DNA of 48,468 nt from a virus, in the IMG/VR virus record IMGVR_UViG_3300029309_000072, positions 1-48,468 of that record; one strand, written 5' to 3'. The position numbers were made by a program, and so were the translations under genes. A model generated the notes under the pieces. The model did no database searches and had not been told where the DNA came from. It saw only the letters and a program-made list of their open reading frames with translations. Shown in pieces: positions 39,443 to 47,915 of this stretch (position 1 is the stretch's first letter; each line of letters starts with the position of its first letter).

Positions 39443-39913
39443 ATGAACTTTGATTTAGGTAATAATATAGCTGTCGCACTTAGCTTAAAATCTGCTGTAA
39501 CAACTGCGAGTGCTAATGGCACAGGAGTTGATTTACAAGGTTACAAAAGTGCAGTTTGTTTAGCTACAGTCGGAGCAGAAGGAGATACTTTATCTTCATC
39601 TGTTTTCTTTGAATTTAGACTAGAGCATTCAGACGACAATTCAACATTTACTGCTGTCACATCTGCTGACATTACTAACGGAGAAATTCAAGGAAGTAAT
39701 GGTAACTGGTGGAAACTAGACGGAACTGCTGGAGGTAATCCAGATACGGCTGGTGCAGTTAATATGATTGGATATATTGGTGGTAAGAGATATATCAGAG
39801 GAGTAATCCATAAAACTGGGTCACACTCTAATGGTACACCTCTAGGCATTACAATTATTAAAGGAGATGCAATTCATTCTTCTTCTAATACATTAACACC
39901 ACATACTGCTTAA
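39443..39913 (+). CDS. Candidate capsid accessory or decoration protein
   Basis: A 156-residue beta-rich protein right after the capsid gene with AAAGGAG upstream. It contains TTASANGTGVDLQGYKSAVC, FFEFRLEHSDDNSTFTAV and KRYIRGVIHKTGS, a pattern common in proteins of this position in marine phages. A head decoration or vertex protein is likely from location and the shared high-output transcript that ends at 39925-39955, but not proven. Confidence 0.6.
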   Translation: MNFDLGNNIAVALSLKSAVTTASANGTGVDLQGYKSAVCLATVGAEGDTLSSSVFFEFRLEHSDDNSTFTAVTSADITNGEIQGSNGNWWKLDGTAGGNPDTAGAVNMIGYIGGKRYIRGVIHKTGSHSNGTPLGITIIKGDAIHSSSNTLTPHTA

Positions 39914-39924
39914 TAGACGAGAAT

Positions 39925-39955
39925 ACAAGGGGGGTCATTCCCCCTTGTTTCTTTT
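39925..39955 (+). terminator. Strong terminator after the capsid genes
   Basis: ACAAGGGGG (39925-39933) pairs with CCCCCTTGT (39940-39948), loop GTCATT, then TTCTTTT. The next gene's AGGAG follows at once, so partial readthrough would set tail-gene levels below capsid levels. Confidence 0.9.
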
Positions 39956-39966
39956 AGGAGAAAACA

Positions 39967-40236
39967 ATGGCTTATAAAATGATAGCAATAGGAACAGGAA
40001 TTAATGACCCTTTAGGTGTAACAACAAGGTCATATCAAATAGACGAGATTATAGAGAACAATCCAGAATGGAAAGACACAGTTGGTAAGAACTTTGTCAG
40101 AACTGGACACGCAATAGAGATTCAAGGAAACAAAAAAATTCCAAACACAAAAGATGGATATGATGGTTTGCCTTCGGATGTTGAACCAAAGGAATCAAAA
40201 AAAACAAAAAATAAAATAAAATTTTTCTCAAAGTAG
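39967..40236 (+). CDS. Small hypothetical structural-region protein (89 aa)
   Basis: An 89-residue protein: YKMIAIGTGINDPLGVTTRS then IIENNPEWKDTVGKNFVRTG and a lysine-rich end. AGGAG overlaps the terminator T run. In the usual gene order a connector would come here; this is not one. Function unknown. Confidence 0.65.
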   Translation: MAYKMIAIGTGINDPLGVTTRSYQIDEIIENNPEWKDTVGKNFVRTGHAIEIQGNKKIPNTKDGYDGLPSDVEPKESKKTKNKIKFFSK

Positions 40237-40246
40237 GGGATAGTAT

Positions 40247-40807
40247 ATGTCAAGAGGATTAACAAGTGATTTCTTGACAGAATTATCTGCGAGTTCCCTT
40301 AAACCCTTTCTTGCAATGAAAGCAGAGTTTTTAGAAGGCGATGTTAGACTTTGGACAGGATATGGAGACATCTCTATTGGGTCTGAAACTTATACTGGGG
40401 GTGGCACTCTTTTGGGTATGTCTGGAGTGGAAGAGACATCTGAAATCAAAGCTACTGGACTTAATGTTTCCTTATCTGGTGTGGATAGTTCTATTCTATC
40501 TATTGCTTTAACTGCTAACTATCAGAACAGAACATTCACTATGCACTTAGGTATGCTGAACGAAGCACATCAAATCATATCAAATGTCTATCAATTATTT
40601 CAAGGAAGGATGGACACGATAAGTATAAATGACAGTGGTGATACAGTACAATTTACCCTTACAGTAGAATCAAGACTTATAGACTTAGAAAAACCAAATG
40701 AGACACGATATACTGGTGTAGAGCAGAAAAGATTATTTGCTGGTGACTTAGGATTAGATTTTGTTGCAGACTTGCAAGATAAGACAATAAACTGGGGTGG
40801 AGGATGA
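40247..40807 (+). CDS. Tail hub protein, DUF2163-like
   Basis: A 186-residue beta protein: SSLKPFLAMKAEFLEGDVRL, WTGYGDISIGSETYTGGGTLL, EIKATGLNVSLSGVDSS and LFQGRMDTISIND, then a strand block ending LDLEKPNE-like. This pattern is that of phage proteins placed before NlpC-like and tip proteins (DUF2163-like / hub). It would form part of the tail-tip ring. It precedes the peptidase-like gene with a four-base overlap. Confidence 0.72.
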   Translation: MSRGLTSDFLTELSASSLKPFLAMKAEFLEGDVRLWTGYGDISIGSETYTGGGTLLGMSGVEETSEIKATGLNVSLSGVDSSILSIALTANYQNRTFTMHLGMLNEAHQIISNVYQLFQGRMDTISINDSGDTVQFTLTVESRLIDLEKPNETRYTGVEQKRLFAGDLGLDFVADLQDKTINWGGG

Positions 40808-41208
40808 GACTACCACTATGGGAAAGCAAACTTAATGATTATATCTATGCAAACCAATTTAAAGCGTTTGAGTACGGAAAACACGATTGTTGTAGTTTTA
40901 CTATAGAAGCACAGAAGATACTTACTGGTAGTACCTTATTTCCAGAATTTGATGGTACTTACGAGGACTTAAAGGGTGGGAAAGCAATATTACATAAACT
41001 AGGATATAAAACTTGGATAGGTGCGTGTAATGACAGATTAGAAAAAATTCCTGTTTCTCTTGCAAAAAGAGGAGATGTAGTTTCAATGAGAACTAATGAT
41101 AGTTTTGCTATGGGATTATGTATGGGTAAAGTCGGTGCATTTATAGGAATAGAAAAAATGGAATTTATAGCACGAGAAGATTTAAAACTAGCTTGGAGGA
41201 TTGACTAA
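40804..41208 (+). CDS. NlpC/P60-like tail tip peptidase (DUF6950)
   Basis: A 134-residue cysteine hydrolase-like protein: FEYGKHDCCSF with the expected nucleophile near Cys29/Cys30, KAILHKLGYKTWIG, then LAKRGDVVSM and the Gly-rich strand. It matches the DUF6950 group of tail proteins related to NlpC/P60 peptidases, which locally cut peptidoglycan at infection. It overlaps its neighbours by one and four bases. Confidence 0.8.
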   Translation: MRLPLWESKLNDYIYANQFKAFEYGKHDCCSFTIEAQKILTGSTLFPEFDGTYEDLKGGKAILHKLGYKTWIGACNDRLEKIPVSLAKRGDVVSMRTNDSFAMGLCMGKVGAFIGIEKMEFIAREDLKLAWRID

Positions 41209-44200
41209 TGCCACCAGTAGTTGCCGCCGTTGCCGCCACAGTCGCAGGCGTAATTTCTGCTGGTGGAATTGCCGCCGCAACTGCTACTTCATTTCTAGGG
41301 TTTACATCAACATTTGGAATATTGGCGGCAAAGTTTGCAGTAAACCTTGCAGTAGGTGCTTTAATGTCAATGGCAACAAAAGCATTAACACCAAAACCTA
41401 AAATACCAAATGTAAGTGCTAATTTTTCCGATTTAGGTACTTCTGCTTCTGGAAGATTAGTCAATGTAAAACAAGCAATTATGACACGACAAGTTGCTTA
41501 TGGAACAGTAAGAATGGCTGGTAGTCTAATTTATACGGAGTCTACAGATAATGACGAATTTTTACATTTGATATTTGCTGTTGCTGGTCACGAAATAAAT
41601 AGTTTTGAAAGTTTTCTAATAAATGAAGATTCAGTTAGTATTAATGCTAATGGTTTTGTTACTGATGACAAATATGCAACTGGGTCAAATGGTTCAGATG
41701 GTGATAGGTTTATAAGAATTAAAACTCATTTAGGAGCAGATAACCAAACTGCTGATGCTGATTTAATAGCAGAGTCTAATGGTTTATGGACAAGTAATCA
41801 TAGACTTAGAGGTATAGCATATATCTATGCACGATTAAAATTTAGTAATGACATTTTTCCCAACGGAATACCAACAATATCTGCTGTGATACAAGGCAAA
41901 AAGGTATATGACCCTAGAACTTTAACAACAGCTTTCTCAGCTAACTCAGCATTATGTATCAGAGATTATTTGACTAATACACGATTTGGACTAGGTGTCA
42001 AAACATCAGAAGTTAATGATACCTCTTTTATTGCTGGAGCAAATGTCTGTGACGAAGTTGTTACATTAGATGTTCCTCGGACAAAATCTTTTAATACGGA
42101 AACAGATGTATCCTCTGATGACGAGACGATTACAATAGGTTCACACGGATATTTGACAAGAGATGCAGTTCAATATTCAAATGAAAGTGGTACGAACCTT
42201 TCTGGACTTACCTCTGGTACAACTTATTATGTTATAAAAGTTGATGGTAATACAATTAAATTAGCAACTAGTTCTTCTAATGCCTCTGCTGGTACAGCCA
42301 TCAATATAACGGCGGCGAGTGAAGACGAAGGGCAAACACAAGTTTTTAAAAGATTAGTGGAAAATAGATATGAATGTAATGGAGTAATAGATGTTGGTGA
42401 AACTCCATCCAAGATACTTAACGATATGACTTCTTCTTGTATCGGATTAGTTAGTTATTCTGGAGGTAAATGGAATATTAAGACTGGTGAATATGTAAGT
42501 CCAACAGTCACACTTACCGATGATGATTTACGAGACTCAATATCTGTCACAACAAGAAACACTAGAAGAGACAGCTTTAATGCTGTGAAAGGTGTATTTG
42601 TTAATCCAGATAATTTCTTTCAACCAACAGACTTTCCAAGTGTTACATCTAGTACCTTTAAATCAGAAGATAATAACGAGGAGATATTTTCTGACATTGA
42701 ATTGTCATTTACGACTTCACCATCTATGGCTCAAAGAATTGCAAAGATTATTCTATACAGAGCAAGAGAACAGATTACCTTAAATTATCCTTGTAAAACT
42801 ACTGCATTTAATCTGGAAGTTGGTGACACTGTTAACATTACCAACACAAGATTAGGATTTAGTGCAAAGCCGTTTGAGGTTGCTGGTTGGGCATTCGCAC
42901 CATCACAAATGGGTGGAGGAATGGGATTAGGAGTAGACCTTAATCTTAGAGAAATATCTTCTAGTGTTTACGATTGGAGTGCAGATGAACAAGCAATTAT
43001 TTCAAATAACTCCGTACTTCCAGATGCGTTCAATATTCCAGCACCGACCTTAACAGCTTCAGATATTCTAACGACTTTCAATGAGGAAGCAATATCAACA
43101 CTTGTTGCAGATGTTTCATCTCTCAATGGGTTTACAGACCAATTTGAGGTACAAGCAAAACAATCAACAGCAACCACTTATGTTAGTATGGGTAGAAGTT
43201 CAGATAGTCGGTATGAACTGATAAATGTGCAAGACAATGTGACATATAACATAAGAGCAAGAGCAGTAAGCACATTAGGAGTTAAATCAGAATATTCTAG
43301 TGTTGACCACCTTGTCATAGGTAAGGCCGCTCCTCCACAGGATGTTCAAGATTTCTCAGTTAATATTGTAGGAGACGATGCTCATTTATCTTGGACTCCA
43401 GTAACAGATTTAGATTTATCACATTACAAGATAAGGCATAGTAAACAGACGACTGGAGCAACTTATGCCAACTCTATGGATATTGTTCCTAAAGTTGCAC
43501 GACCAGCACAGTCAGTAACAGTTCCAGCAGTAACAGGAACATATTTTTGTAAGGCAGTTGATAAAACTGGAAACACATCATTACAGGAAGCGAGTAGTGT
43601 TGCAATTATAGATAAAATACCATTTCAGAATATTGTTGGTACATTCAATGAAAACCCTTCGTTTGCTGGTACAAAAACAAATATTGTAAAAACAACTGGT
43701 GGTAAATTAATCTTAGACACTACTAATAATTTTGATTCTGTCTCTGGTAACTTTGATGATGTAGATGGTAACTTTGATGCTGGTGGAGGAAGTATTGCTA
43801 CAACAGGAAGTTATGAGTTTGCAACCAAGTTTGATACTGGAGGTAAGTTTACATCTAAACTGACACCAAATTTTGATATATCAAGAGTTGACAATGCAAC
43901 ATTCTTTGATGATGCACTTGGTGACTTTGATGCAAAGGTAGGATTTTTTGATGGATTGTTTGACTCAACAACTGTTGAGTTTTTTGTTGCTACTACTGAT
44001 GATGACCCTAATAGTGGTAGTGCGACCTTTACGGAGTTTAGAAGGTTTATATCTGGAGACTATACTGCAAGAGGGTTTAAGTTTAAATTAGTTCTAAACA
44101 CGACAGATGTAAATGCTACACCTCAAGTTAACACTTTGGGTATGGAGATTGATATGCCAGATAAAACTCTTGCAGATGATGATATAGCAAGTGGAACTGC

Positions 44201-44411
44201 ATCAAGTGGTAAAGTTGTTACATTTGCAAGTGCATTTAAAGAATTAAAAGGTTTAGGAATTTCTGCACAGAACTTGGCAAGTGGAGATTATTATGCTATA
44301 ACCAATAAAAGTGCGACTGGTTTCACAATTAAGTTTCTTAATAGTGGTGGTTCGGTAGTAAATAGAACTTTTGATTATGTTGCACGAGGTTACGGAGTCT
44401 TATCAACTTAG
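41208..44411 (+). CDS. Tail tip / host specificity protein J-like
   Basis: A 1067-residue central tail-tip protein. It opens with an Ala-rich hydrophobic region (residues about 1-62), has the hub-family blocks RQVAYGTVRMAGSLIYTES, CIRDYLTNTRFGLGV and CIGLVSYSGGKWNIKTG, a fibronectin type III-like domain at about 707-800 (PPQDVQDFSVNIVGDDAHLS, IRHSK), and a beta C-terminus with SGKVVTFASAF and VARGYGV. Lambda J and GTA tip proteins share this plan: the front binds the hub and tape measure, the end binds the host or carries fibres. GTT-to-TAA length is typical. Confidence 0.9.
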   Translation: MPPVVAAVAATVAGVISAGGIAAATATSFLGFTSTFGILAAKFAVNLAVGALMSMATKALTPKPKIPNVSANFSDLGTSASGRLVNVKQAIMTRQVAYGTVRMAGSLIYTESTDNDEFLHLIFAVAGHEINSFESFLINEDSVSINANGFVTDDKYATGSNGSDGDRFIRIKTHLGADNQTADADLIAESNGLWTSNHRLRGIAYIYARLKFSNDIFPNGIPTISAVIQGKKVYDPRTLTTAFSANSALCIRDYLTNTRFGLGVKTSEVNDTSFIAGANVCDEVVTLDVPRTKSFNTETDVSSDDETITIGSHGYLTRDAVQYSNESGTNLSGLTSGTTYYVIKVDGNTIKLATSSSNASAGTAINITAASEDEGQTQVFKRLVENRYECNGVIDVGETPSKILNDMTSSCIGLVSYSGGKWNIKTGEYVSPTVTLTDDDLRDSISVTTRNTRRDSFNAVKGVFVNPDNFFQPTDFPSVTSSTFKSEDNNEEIFSDIELSFTTSPSMAQRIAKIILYRAREQITLNYPCKTTAFNLEVGDTVNITNTRLGFSAKPFEVAGWAFAPSQMGGGMGLGVDLNLREISSSVYDWSADEQAIISNNSVLPDAFNIPAPTLTASDILTTFNEEAISTLVADVSSLNGFTDQFEVQAKQSTATTYVSMGRSSDSRYELINVQDNVTYNIRARAVSTLGVKSEYSSVDHLVIGKAAPPQDVQDFSVNIVGDDAHLSWTPVTDLDLSHYKIRHSKQTTGATYANSMDIVPKVARPAQSVTVPAVTGTYFCKAVDKTGNTSLQEASSVAIIDKIPFQNIVGTFNENPSFAGTKTNIVKTTGGKLILDTTNNFDSVSGNFDDVDGNFDAGGGSIATTGSYEFATKFDTGGKFTSKLTPNFDISRVDNATFFDDALGDFDAKVGFFDGLFDSTTVEFFVATTDDDPNSGSATFTEFRRFISGDYTARGFKFKLVLNTTDVNATPQVNTLGMEIDMPDKTLADDDIASGTASSGKVVTFASAFKELKGLGISAQNLASGDYYAITNKSATGFTIKFLNSGGSVVNRTFDYVARGYGVLST

Positions 44412-44420
44412 GAGGTATGT

Positions 44421-44726
44421 ATGAGTCAGAATGATATGGTTATTGCTAACCAAACCTTTCCTAACTTTAGGTCAGATTTAAATGGTGCGTTACAAGCATT
44501 AGCAAGTACATCAAATGGTACTTCTGCACCATCAACCACTTATGGTTATCAAATGTGGGTTGATACAACAACAACTACATCTAACAAACTTTACATAAGA
44601 AATAGTGCAAACAATGCAAACATAGAAATAGGAACAATTAATCAAACTGCTGGTACTTTTTCAGCAAACACAACTGGTGGAGTCTCAGAAGATACTGTTA
44701 TTGCTTTAGCGATTGCATTAGGTTGA
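44421..44726 (+). CDS. Small tail fibre-region protein (101 aa)
   Basis: A 101-residue protein: NDMVIANQTFPNFRSDLNGA, YGYQMWVDTTTTTSNKLYIR and NIEIGTINQTAGT. This form is common as the N-terminal attachment module of marine phage fibres; here it stands alone. GGAGGTATGT precedes ATG. It probably attaches fibres to the tail tip. Confidence 0.65.
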   Translation: MSQNDMVIANQTFPNFRSDLNGALQALASTSNGTSAPSTTYGYQMWVDTTTTTSNKLYIRNSANNANIEIGTINQTAGTFSANTTGGVSEDTVIALAIALG

Positions 44727-44752
44727 TTACTCGGCTAAGATAAGGAAATAAT

Positions 44753-45097
44753 ATGGCTAATACATTTAAGGTAAAAACAAAAGCAAGTGTTTCTCATAGT
44801 AGTCTTGCGACAGTCTATACAGTACCATCAAGCACAACAACTGTGATTTTAGGTCTAATACTATGTAACAAGACAACAAACTCAATCACAGCAGATGTAC
44901 AGCTCGTTTCGGATACATCTGACACAGAAACAAATGCAAATGTATTTCTACTAAAAAGCACATCTATTCCAGGCGGTTCTTCTTTAGAAGTCCTTTCTGG
45001 AGGAAAGGTAAATCTTCAAACGACTGATGTTATAAAAATACAAGCTAGTGTTGCTAGTGCATTAGATGTGTCATTGTCTATTATGGAGATAACCTAG
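44753..45097 (+). CDS. Small beta protein of the fibre region (114 aa)
   Basis: A 114-residue beta-sandwich-like protein: TKASVSHSSLATVYTVPSST, TVILGLILCNKTTNSITADVQL and VSLSIMEIT. Proteins of this form recur before fibre genes in marine phages, likely virion components. AAGGAAATAAT precedes the ATG; the next gene starts immediately after its stop. Confidence 0.65.
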   Translation: MANTFKVKTKASVSHSSLATVYTVPSSTTTVILGLILCNKTTNSITADVQLVSDTSDTETNANVFLLKSTSIPGGSSLEVLSGGKVNLQTTDVIKIQASVASALDVSLSIMEIT

Positions 45098-45976
45098 ATG
45101 AGTTATATAGGAAGTAAACCAGCAACAAGTTTTGTGGGATTATCTTCCCAATCATTTACAGGGGGTAGTGGAACTGCATTTACTTTAAACAAATCAGTAT
45201 CAAGCACATCAGATGTTGCAGTTTATGTAAATAATGTCAGACAAAGTACAGTTAATTCTAGTTATTCAGTAAGTGGTACAACTTTAACAATGAGTGAAAG
45301 TATTGCATCAACTGATAATTTTTATGTGGTTTTTTTAGGTGCAACAACTGGAACTGTCAATCCACAAGCTGGAAGTGTTGGTTCTGGACAAATAACAGCA
45401 GAAATGATAACAGGTCAAGCAGAATTGACTTCTCCAGCAAGTACAGATGAAATATTAGTTTCTGATTCTGGGGTATTAAAAAGAGCAGATGTATCAACCA
45501 TCGGTGAGAAAAATGATATTTACTGGTCAGCTTATGGAACAACAAATCAAAACTCTTTGGCTGACAATACAATTAACACTGTTATTTATAATAATACTTG
45601 GTCACAGAGCAGTCACAATGGATATAGCACATCAACAGGAAAATTTACAGTACCGAGTGGAGGTAAAGGTGTATATCATATTTCTGGTTTTGCAACTATT
45701 GGTGGAACAGGAACTGCACAGAACCACACCCGTTCACTATATAATTGGATTTACAAAAACGCTTCAACTGGTATTGCAAGAGGAGGTAATTTTCTGACAG
45801 CAAATTATTATGAAGGAACTCAAGGTAGCAATTCTCCAGTAACGACATTACAATTATTAGAGGTTGGTGATACAGTAGAAATAAAAGCACAAGCATTTGG
45901 AAATGCTTACTCAATAGGACATTACAATAATGCTCTTGGTTTTTTTGGTGGTTATAGGGTTTTAGCAGTAGCATAG
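45098..45976 (+). CDS. Fibre protein with C1q-like head, cassette 1
   Basis: A 292-residue fibre. The N-terminal anchor starts MSYIGSKPATSFVGLSSQSF, the same MSYIG start as the gene at 47916. Middle: GQITAEMITGQAEL and a short stalk. Residues about 150-292 look like a C1q/TNF-like jelly roll (TINTVIYNNTWSQSSHNGYS, FTVPSGGKGVYHISGFATI, LQLLEVGDTVEIKAQ, FFGGYRV). C1q-like heads form trimers that bind receptors. It is followed by its own small chaperone-like gene. Confidence 0.8.
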   Translation: MSYIGSKPATSFVGLSSQSFTGGSGTAFTLNKSVSSTSDVAVYVNNVRQSTVNSSYSVSGTTLTMSESIASTDNFYVVFLGATTGTVNPQAGSVGSGQITAEMITGQAELTSPASTDEILVSDSGVLKRADVSTIGEKNDIYWSAYGTTNQNSLADNTINTVIYNNTWSQSSHNGYSTSTGKFTVPSGGKGVYHISGFATIGGTGTAQNHTRSLYNWIYKNASTGIARGGNFLTANYYEGTQGSNSPVTTLQLLEVGDTVEIKAQAFGNAYSIGHYNNALGFFGGYRVLAVA

Positions 45977-45983
45977 GAATGAT

Positions 45984-46301
45984 ATGGCAAGTTTAACAAC
46001 AAAGATAGAATTATATTTAGGAAGAACACCAGACTTTCTTGACGAAGTACAAGTATTTGGAGATAATGGTGTTGAAACAATTAATGTTTGGAATTGCAAA
46101 GATAAACCCAAACCAACAAAATCACAGTTGGATGCTTTTGAAAAACAAGCAGAAGTCATTGAAAAAAATAAAGAGTCAATTAATAAACGAATGTCTGAAT
46201 ATGGAACTATTGAAAAACAAATAGAATATATAACAGAAAATGGATTAACTAAGTGGCAAGAAAATGTTACTACTATTAAAAAAAAATATCCAAAGGAATA
46301 G
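45984..46301 (+). CDS. Small fibre chaperone-like protein, cassette 1
   Basis: A 105-residue helical protein: TKIELYLGRTPDFLDEVQVF then a coiled coil with EKNKESINKRMSEYG and ENVTTIKKKYPKE at the end. It is clearly paralogous to the protein at 46816 and shares the YPKE end with that at 47637. Marine phages pair fibre genes with such small proteins, thought to be assembly chaperones of the DUF4376-like type. Role inferred. Confidence 0.65.
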   Translation: MASLTTKIELYLGRTPDFLDEVQVFGDNGVETINVWNCKDKPKPTKSQLDAFEKQAEVIEKNKESINKRMSEYGTIEKQIEYITENGLTKWQENVTTIKKKYPKE

Positions 46302-46304
46302 ATT

Positions 46305-46814
46305 ATGGCAATAATAAAAATAAGTTCTGGGGGATTGGCATCTGGTGTGGGTGGGGATGACAACACACCAGCATTTTTTGCACATTTAAGTGCAAATCAA
46401 ACATTAACAAATAATGCTCGTAATAAAATTCAATGCAATACTGAAGTTTTAGATTCTGGTGGGCAATATGACAACTCATCAAATTATAGATTCACACCTA
46501 CAACTGCTGGTAAATATTATGTATTCGCTAATTGCGATATTGCCAGTGAAGGTCAAGGAACTGTAAATTGGATGTTAAATGAAATTTTTAAAAATGGAAC
46601 ATCAAGTAATTTAAGAGTTTATGGTTATATGGATTTAAGAAATAATGGTGGAAATGGTGGTAACATATTCGCTGGAGGTGTTTTTGATATGAATGGTTCA
46701 AGTGATTATATAGAGTTTTATTCATATCCTGGCCTATCAAGTGGAACTCCCACAGCTTATGGTAATGCAACAACATATAATACTTTTTTTGGAGCATTAA
46801 AATTAGGAATTTAA
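46305..46814 (+). CDS. Fibre protein with C1q-like head, cassette 2
   Basis: A 169-residue protein: short anchor MAIIKISSGGLASGVGGDDN, then a C1q-like jelly roll (FFAHLSANQTLTNN, RFTPTTAGKYYVFANCDI, EIFKNGTSS, DYIEFYSYPG, FFGALKLGI). The anchor is shared with the gene at 47137 (KI-x-SG-x-LASGVGG). It is followed at once by its own chaperone-like gene. Confidence 0.8.
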   Translation: MAIIKISSGGLASGVGGDDNTPAFFAHLSANQTLTNNARNKIQCNTEVLDSGGQYDNSSNYRFTPTTAGKYYVFANCDIASEGQGTVNWMLNEIFKNGTSSNLRVYGYMDLRNNGGNGGNIFAGGVFDMNGSSDYIEFYSYPGLSSGTPTAYGNATTYNTFFGALKLGI

Positions 46815-46815
46815 T

Positions 46816-47133
46816 ATGGCAAATCTTGATAAAAAAATAGAAGCATATATGGGAAGAAGTGTTGACTTTTTAACAGAAGTAACTTTGCAAGATGATGGTA
46901 AAGGTGCGTTTATTGCTGAATGGAATATAAAAGATAAAGCAAAACCAACAGATGACCAACTTAAAGATAAAGAATCTGATGCAGATAAACTAGAAAAAAA
47001 TGCAACAGCAATAGATAATAGAAAAGCAGAGTATGGAACTGCTGAACAACAGCTTGAATACATAGCAGAGAATGGAATAACAAAGTTTCAAGAGAATGTT
47101 ACTGCAATAAAAAAGAAATACCCAAAGGAATAA
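46816..47133 (+). CDS. Small fibre chaperone-like protein, cassette 2
   Basis: A 105-residue helical protein, KKIEAYMGRSVDFLTEVTL through KFQENVTAIKKKYPKE, with the same length and about half its residues shared with the protein at 45984. A charged coiled-coil middle (KDKESDADKLEKNATAIDNR). It starts one base after the fibre stop and ends three before the next fibre start. Confidence 0.68.
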   Translation: MANLDKKIEAYMGRSVDFLTEVTLQDDGKGAFIAEWNIKDKAKPTDDQLKDKESDADKLEKNATAIDNRKAEYGTAEQQLEYIAENGITKFQENVTAIKKKYPKE

Positions 47134-47136
47134 TTT

Positions 47137-47637
47137 ATGGCATTAAGTAAAATATTATCTGGTTCGTTAGCAAGTGGTGTTGGTGGTAAAATATTACAAG
47201 TAGTACAAACTTCCAAAACAGACACCTTTTCTACAACAAGTACTTCGTTTACAGATGTAACAGGATTATCAGTAGCAATAACGCCATCAAGTACATCAAG
47301 TAAAGTTTTGGTAATTGTAAGTTGTAATTCATCAACAAGTGGTGGTAATAATGGAATGATAAAATTAGTTAGAGGAAGTACAGATATATCTGTTGGTGAT
47401 GCTTCTAGTTCAAGAGTACGAGCAACAGCACAATATAGAATTAATGATACAAATGGTGCTGGGGATTTGACTTTTTCATTTTTAGATACACCAAGCACAA
47501 CATCTGCAACAACTTATAAAGCACAATATAGAGTTCAAGCTGGAACAGGAAATATTAACAGCACAAATGCAGACACAGATTCTGGACAAATTGCAAGAAC
47601 AGCATCATCAATAATTGCGATGGAGGTAAGTGCATAA
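47137..47637 (+). CDS. Fibre protein, cassette 3
   Basis: A 166-residue protein: anchor MALSKILSGSLASGVGGKIL, then a beta domain VVQTSKTDTFSTTSTSFTDV, KVLVIVSCNSSTSGG, SFLDTPSTTSATTYKAQYRV and a hydrophobic last strand SSIIAMEVSA. The head belongs to a different beta family from cassettes 1 and 2 although the anchor matches cassette 2. This combination of shared anchor and different head is what receptor-switching modules look like. Confidence 0.78.
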   Translation: MALSKILSGSLASGVGGKILQVVQTSKTDTFSTTSTSFTDVTGLSVAITPSSTSSKVLVIVSCNSSTSGGNNGMIKLVRGSTDISVGDASSSRVRATAQYRINDTNGAGDLTFSFLDTPSTTSATTYKAQYRVQAGTGNINSTNADTDSGQIARTASSIIAMEVSA

Positions 47638-47915
47638 TGGATTTACATAAAGCAATACGAGCCATACACAATTCAGTAGTTTCTATTAATGGTGACACAG
47701 AAAAAACTATTGTTGCAACGGATAAAGATAATAAACAAGTAACTATTGATTGGACTAAGGTAAATGCTTGGAAAGACCCAAATGAATATCAATACAAAAG
47801 AGAAAATGAATATCCTAGAATAGAAGAGCAATTAGATGATATGTATCATAACGGCTTTGATAAATGGAAAGAAACTATAAAAAAAATTAAAGATAAATAT
47901 CCAAAGGAAACATAA
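47637..47915 (+). CDS. Small fibre chaperone-like protein, cassette 3
   Basis: A 92-residue protein: DLHKAIRAIHNSVVSINGDT, WTKVNAWKDPNEYQYKREN, then YPRIEEQLDDMYHNGFDKWK and a KYPKET end. The YP-x-I-E-x-QLD-x-x-YHNG...W block is the hallmark of small fibre-associated proteins in marine phages. It overlaps the fibre stop by one base. Confidence 0.7.
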   Translation: MDLHKAIRAIHNSVVSINGDTEKTIVATDKDNKQVTIDWTKVNAWKDPNEYQYKRENEYPRIEEQLDDMYHNGFDKWKETIKKIKDKYPKET

